Shown piece by piece: positions 6,124 to 9,254 of a stretch of DNA of 9,254 bases. A program made the position numbers and the translations under genes. The notes under the pieces were generated by a model, which did no database searches, was not told the DNA's origin, and saw nothing but the letters and a program-made list of their open reading frames with translations. Numbering within the stretch: the stretch's first letter is position 1; each line of letters begins with the position of its first letter. The DNA lies in the NCBI GenBank assembly GCA_919902475.1, contig CAKKRA010000009.1, forward strand, positions 1-9,254, written 5' to 3'. The DNA is from Nitrospiria bacterium. Its GTDB lineage: Bacteria > Nitrospirota > CAKKRA01 > 9FT-COMBO-42-15.

Positions 6124-6726
6124 ATGAAAAGGTTTTTGTATACAGCATCAATAATCATGGCAGTCTTGATGCTCTTTGGCGCTGACGCATGGGCAAAAAA
6201 GGACAAGTTTGTTGAGAGCAAGGAATATAAGGAGAAAAAGGATCCCACAGGTTTTATAAAAAACTATGAGGGCATGGAAGAGGGAAAGGATGTTAAATGG
6301 GTTTATTTAAAACCCGGCGTAAAATTTGGGAAATATGACAGCATAAAAATAGAGTCTTTTGACACTATTGCTAACAAATCAAATAAGGATATCCAGAAGG
6401 GGCTAAAGGACGATTTTGAGACATCTTTTAAAAGAATTGGCAAGAATGTATCTGGTTCAGGTCAGTTAATAATAAAAGGCGCCATGTATAAGGTTGAGGA
6501 ATACGATGTCGGAAAGAAGGTTGGTATGAGCTTTATCCCTGGCGCAGGCGGGATTCTGTCAAGGACACAGGGCAATCCAACAGTTGGTGTAGAGCTGATA
6601 TTGATTGATGCTGCAACAAAAGAGGAGGTTGCAAGGATAAGACACGAGGCGCAGGATTCGTCCTTGCACTCTGCATCAGCAGAGGTTGCAGATGATATAG
6701 CAAATTTTGTGAAAGACAATAAGTAA
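6124..6726 (+). CDS. Exported DUF4410-like hypothetical protein
   Basis: The product is 200 residues. Residues 1-24 are a type I signal peptide (MKRF, hydrophobic core, cleavage after AWA24), and there is no lipobox cysteine, so a soluble periplasmic protein is expected. The mature N-terminus is lysine-rich and low-complexity. The body holds KYDSIKIESF, a helix with KGLKDDFETSFKRIGKN, GSGQLIIKGAMYKVEEYDVG, a glycine-rich turn FIPGAGGILSR, and a strand pair VGVELILIDAATKEEVARI. This order resembles DUF4410/DUF3313-type small periplasmic proteins, which have no assigned reaction. The match is from memory of the fold pattern and is moderate at best. A strong AAGGAGGG ribosome binding site (6109-6116) ends 7 bp before the ATG. 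It is second in the operon behind the ComFB-like gene and converges on the MOT1 gene across a palindrome. Confidence 0.7.
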   Translation: MKRFLYTASIIMAVLMLFGADAWAKKDKFVESKEYKEKKDPTGFIKNYEGMEEGKDVKWVYLKPGVKFGKYDSIKIESFDTIANKSNKDIQKGLKDDFETSFKRIGKNVSGSGQLIIKGAMYKVEEYDVGKKVGMSFIPGAGGILSRTQGNPTVGVELILIDAATKEEVARIRHEAQDSSLHSASAEVADDIANFVKDNK

Positions 6727-6737
6727 AAATATTTAAG

Positions 6738-6765
6738 GTAGGGGCGAACGGCCGTTCGCCCCTAC
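6738..6765. repeat. Perfect 28-bp palindrome, dispersed-repeat type
   Basis: GTAGGGGCGAACGG followed by its exact reverse complement occupies the 49-bp gap between convergent genes. As RNA it would form a 12-bp GC-rich hairpin on either strand. No clean U-run follows on the plus side; the minus side continues into CTTAAATATTTTT, so it may terminate larC-MOT1 transcription weakly. Palindromes of the GTAGGGGCGA...TCGCCCCTAC type recur between genes in many bacterial genomes as REP/MITE-like units, so this is probably one copy of a family. Only one copy is in this window. Confidence 0.75.
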
Positions 6766-6775
6766 AAAATATGCC

Positions 6776-7906
6776 TTACACCTTCACCACCCTATATTTA
6801 ATAGCATAATACAATATCAGCCCAACCAAAAATCCCACGCCGATATTCCACAGCGAGATTCCTGCTGTTGCGAGCATGACATACGCATCTTCCCTTTCCC
6901 AGCCGATACCCTTTGCTACAGATGCGAGCTCAAGCCCGGCAAAGCAGAGGATGACACCCAAGATGCCGGCAGGAAAGATCTTAAATAGAACAGCCACAGA
7001 GTCAGAGAAAAAGAGGCCGATAATAACAAGTATCACTCCAAGTATCACAAGCGCGCCGCCTGTTTTAGCGCCAAACCTTACATGACCTGCCATGCCCCCA
7101 GCACCATGGCACAGCGGCACGCCGCCGATTGCTGTTGAGAAGATGTTCATAAAACCATGGTCTATTGCTATTGTCCTCTCCTTTACCTTTTTATTTGGGA
7201 AGAGCCTATTGTTTTCTGCTGTTATTGCAATTATGGCATTCCCCAGTGTAAGAGGAATCTGCGGAAGGCCGAGCATCCATATCCCCTTTATCATGCCCTC
7301 TCTGTCTATGTTTAAGATGCCAAATTCAGGCAGCCTTAAATGCACGCCTGTTTTAATTAACTCAGAAAAGAGTTCAGGGGTGCGGATAAAGGATATGATT
7401 ATGCCAAATAAAAGAAGGAGGAGCATTGCAGGGAATCTTGTATTTGTAAGGAATAAAAATGTTATTACAGCGCCAATAATGCCTATAATAGGTTCAGCAG
7501 TTATCATTTTTATCCCGTCATAGATAAATGAAAACCCAAGTCCGAGCATTATGCCGATTACAACAGGCTTCTTTGTGATCCTTGCAAGTATGTCAATGGC
7601 TCCGCTTATTCCCATTATCAGCCAGAGAAGCCCGGTAAAAATACCGGAACCCCATATCATGCCATGTGTGATAAGCTCAGGGTTTGCAATAGCAGCGCCG
7701 CCGATTGCCTTCATAGGCTGAATTGGCATGGGTGTCTTGAAATAGAGCCCGGCAAAGATTTTAAACAGGCCAAACGAAAGAAGAATGCCGAGAGGGTCCA
7801 TCTTGTTGATGGTAATATAGCCAACAACAAAGGGTATGAAAGTTCCTAAGTCGCCAAATGCGCCTGCAAATTCCATCCTGTTATATTTATTGCCGCTGAT
7901 CTTCAT
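6776..7906 (-). CDS. MOT1-type molybdate/sulfate transporter
   Basis: The 376-residue protein is almost entirely membrane helices, about ten to twelve. Family marks are FGDLGTFIPFVVG near the N-terminus (17-29), PMPIQPMKAIGG (59-70), GLPQIPLTLGNAI (213-225), and the glycine/histidine-rich VPLCHGAGGMAGHVRFGA (263-280). These are the motifs of the MOT1 group, the SulP-like transporters that lack a STAS domain; no STAS domain is present here. Eukaryotic MOT1 takes up molybdate with high affinity. Bacterial members are annotated as putative sulfate or molybdate carriers, and the substrate is not fixed by sequence. Its start overlaps the larC stop (ATGA) with no strong ribosome binding site, so it is probably translated by coupling. 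The pairing with larC hints at a shared role in metal or sulfur supply for cofactor synthesis, which is inference. Confidence 0.87.
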   Translation of the reverse strand: MKISGNKYNRMEFAGAFGDLGTFIPFVVGYITINKMDPLGILLSFGLFKIFAGLYFKTPMPIQPMKAIGGAAIANPELITHGMIWGSGIFTGLLWLIMGISGAIDILARITKKPVVIGIMLGLGFSFIYDGIKMITAEPIIGIIGAVITFLFLTNTRFPAMLLLLLFGIIISFIRTPELFSELIKTGVHLRLPEFGILNIDREGMIKGIWMLGLPQIPLTLGNAIIAITAENNRLFPNKKVKERTIAIDHGFMNIFSTAIGGVPLCHGAGGMAGHVRFGAKTGGALVILGVILVIIGLFFSDSVAVLFKIFPAGILGVILCFAGLELASVAKGIGWEREDAYVMLATAGISLWNIGVGFLVGLILYYAIKYRVVKV

Positions 7907-9075
7907 TTTAGAATTCTGTCAGCTTCTTTCTTAATCTCCTCAATTACCTTTTTTAACGGTATCCCCTTTTTAACAGCAATCCTTTTGCAGTCCTCGTATT
8001 CAGGGTTTATGCCGAGCATCTCTTTATCATCAAAGGCTATCTTCACGCGCACATTTCCATATTTTGTCTTTATCTCTTTAATCTCTCTCTCCGCCTTTAT
8101 CCTTCCTATTTCCTGAACCCGAAGGCCAATGGATGTTGTTTCTCTAAAAATAATATCTGACAGCTTTTTTGCATCATCTCTTTTTGATAGCACGCTCAGC
8201 ATTGCTGCCGGCCTTCCCTTTTTCATTATGATAGGTGTAAGATAAACATCCAATGCGCCTGATACAAAGAGCCTCTCCATTACATATTCGTATATCTGCG
8301 GGTTCATGTCATCTATGTTTGTCTCAAGCAGGATGGTATTTTCTTCCTTTGCAGGATTTTTCATCTCACCGATAAATATTCTCAGCAGATTCGGCATATC
8401 AGGCGAGCTGAATGTGCCTGCGCCATAACCGATAGCCTTAATATCCATTTTTGGCATTGGCCCAAAGTCCTTTGAAAGTGTGCTGATAATAGCAGCGCCT
8501 GTTGGCGTTGTCAGCTCCATCTTTGTATCAGTGGAATAGACAGGTATGCCTTTTAAAAGCTCTGCTGTTGCAGGACCCGGGACAGGAAGGATTCCGTGGG
8601 CTGATTTAATATAACCTGAACCAATATTTATTGGAGAGGCGCAGATATTTTCAATGCCGAGCAGATGCAGGCCGATTACAGCGCCAACTATATCAACAAT
8701 GGCATCTATTGCGCCGACCTCGTGAAAATGAACATTGTTTACACTTGTCTTGTGAACCTTTGCCTCTGCCTTTGCCAGCCTTTCAAAGACGCTGATTGCT
8801 TTTGCTTTGATTGTCTTGTCAAGCCTGCTATTGTTTATTATTTTTTTTATATCAGAAAGCCTGCGCTCTCTCTGCCTAACTTTTACAATCACATCCACCT
8901 TTGTTGCAGCAATTCCGTTCTTTTTTACCTTCTTTGCAATAATATCGTAATTATCAATCGGAAGTTTTGAAAGATGGGATTTTAATTCCTTAATGCTCAG
9001 GCCAGCATCAATCAATGCGCCGAGCGTCATATCGCCGCTTATGCCGGAGAAACAGTCAAAATATGCTGTCCGCAT
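7903..9075 (-). CDS. larC: Nickel-pincer cofactor biosynthesis protein LarC
   Basis: LarC inserts nickel into the pyridinium dithiocarboxylate mononucleotide scaffold, using CTP, to make the cofactor of lactate racemase (LarA) and related enzymes. LarB and LarE make the scaffold. The frame from the ATG at 9075 gives 390 residues, a normal full length. Motifs are TAYFDCFSGISGDMTLGAL from residue 3, HFHEVGAIDAIVD (116-128), HGILPVPGPAT (160-170), TTPTGAAI (189-196), TNIDDMNPQ (252-260) and KKGRPAAML (285-293). Unlike Lactobacillus plantarum larC, where two frames are joined by programmed frameshifting, this is one continuous frame. The frame stays open to a TTG at 9111, but that TTG is part of the -35 box, and family members begin at MRTAYFD, so 9075 is chosen. 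It is the first gene of an operon with the MOT1 transporter. No larA, larB or larE is in the window. Confidence 0.92.
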   Translation of the reverse strand: MRTAYFDCFSGISGDMTLGALIDAGLSIKELKSHLSKLPIDNYDIIAKKVKKNGIAATKVDVIVKVRQRERRLSDIKKIINNSRLDKTIKAKAISVFERLAKAEAKVHKTSVNNVHFHEVGAIDAIVDIVGAVIGLHLLGIENICASPINIGSGYIKSAHGILPVPGPATAELLKGIPVYSTDTKMELTTPTGAAIISTLSKDFGPMPKMDIKAIGYGAGTFSSPDMPNLLRIFIGEMKNPAKEENTILLETNIDDMNPQIYEYVMERLFVSGALDVYLTPIIMKKGRPAAMLSVLSKRDDAKKLSDIIFRETTSIGLRVQEIGRIKAEREIKEIKTKYGNVRVKIAFDDKEMLGINPEYEDCKRIAVKKGIPLKKVIEEIKKEADRILK

Positions 9076-9082
9076 GAAAAGA

Positions 9083-9111
9083 AGTATAACCCTTCTCTTT
9101 TTTATGTTCAA
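9083..9111 (-). promoter_or_regulatory. Promoter for the larC-MOT1 operon
   Basis: On the minus strand TTGAAC (9106-9111) and TATACT (9083-9088, 5/6) are 17 bp apart. The -10 ends 7 bp before the larC ATG at 9075, so transcription should start at about that ATG and give a leaderless mRNA. A purine run, AGAGAAGG, lies inside the spacer and would therefore not be transcribed. The 53 bp between this promoter and the next frame (9112-9164) hold nothing recognisable. Confidence 0.55.
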
Positions 9112-9164
9112 GAGAAAGTTTTAGATTCTTTTTCCTCAGTAAAGTGTATTGCAGCAAGATGCGA

Positions 9165-9254
9165 TTATAAGGAAGAGGCGGCTTGAGAAAAATAATTACT
9201 GAAGTCGTCATCAATTGACTCTAAGGTCTCGAAATAGGCCTCAGTCTCATCCAG
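9165..9254 (-). CDS. Unidentified protein, last 29 codons (partial)
   Basis: A minus-strand frame is open from the right edge to TAA at 9165-9167. It encodes LDETEAYFETLESIDDDF, then SNYFSQAASSL. The tail is strongly acidic, with an amphipathic helix and a polar end. Short acidic tails like this occur in many small DNA-binding antitoxins, but 29 residues are too few to name a family. Being open for 90 bp is weak evidence on its own; the protein-like acidic composition and its position upstream of and co-directional with larC make it plausible. Confidence 0.4.
   Translation of the reverse strand: MDETEAYFETLESIDDDFSNYFSQAASSL

Noticed and set aside
7092..7523. Plus-strand open frame of 143 codons opposite the MOT1 gene
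   Set aside because: It is an antisense shadow of the transmembrane coding sequence, with no motif and no ribosome binding site.
9076..9104. Hairpin AAAGAGAAG / CTTCTTTT upstream of larC as a regulatory leader structure
   Set aside because: It overlaps the promoter spacer and -10 box, so most of it would not be transcribed.
9076..9111. TTG at 9111 as the larC start, adding 12 residues
   Set aside because: The TTG is part of the -35 box of the larC promoter, has no ribosome binding site, and the added residues are absent from the family start MRTAYFD.
1..9254. CRISPR array, tRNA, rRNA or transposase genes
   Set aside because: No spaced direct repeats, cloverleaf-like segments, rRNA-like stretches or transposase motifs were seen on either strand.

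Overview
The window looks like the chromosome of a moderately AT-rich, Gram-negative-type bacterium. Exported proteins, a palindromic intergenic repeat, and a metabolic set of larC, a MOT1-type transporter, pdxA and a CDF metal pump fit an environmental anaerobe or uncultured sediment lineage, for example Nitrospirota or Desulfobacterota. That placement is inference from gene content only. The genes end in TAA, TAG and TGA, so the standard code applies.

Layout, left to right. (a) Positions 1-184 hold the 3' end of a DUF445-family membrane protein gene. (b) Positions 185-3167 form an accessory-looking stretch. A fully consensus promoter drives a large, AT-rich gene for an exported ankyrin-repeat protein. 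A degenerate 59-bp sequence resembling an integron attC site follows it. Next, on the minus strand, is a MntA/HepT toxin-antitoxin locus whose toxin frame is broken by a TAA at codon 14. (c) Positions 3168-5647 hold a minus-strand operon read as CDF metal transporter, LemA-family protein, then pdxA (vitamin B6 synthesis). (d) Positions 5648-5745 hold back-to-back divergent promoters. (e) Positions 5746-6726 hold a plus-strand pair: a small ComFB-like cysteine-motif protein and an exported DUF4410-like protein. (f) Positions 6738-6765 are a perfect 28-bp palindrome between convergent genes. (g) Positions 6776-9075 hold a minus-strand larC-MOT1 operon (nickel-pincer cofactor synthesis plus a molybdate/sulfate-type transporter). 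(h) The right edge carries the last 29 codons of an unidentified minus-strand reading frame.

Four junctions between co-directional genes show tight coupling or near-coupling: ATGA overlaps at hepT/mntA, lemA/pdxA and larC/MOT1, and a 12-bp gap at CDF/lemA. Three minus-strand promoters (before hepT, CDF and larC) place the -10 box only 6-7 bp from the ATG with no Shine-Dalgarno sequence. This suggests leaderless mRNAs for the first genes of operons.

I found no CRISPR array, transposase, tRNA or rRNA. The most unusual points are the broken hepT beside an intact antitoxin, the attC-like element behind the ankyrin gene, the leaderless-promoter pattern, and the larC-MOT1 pairing.
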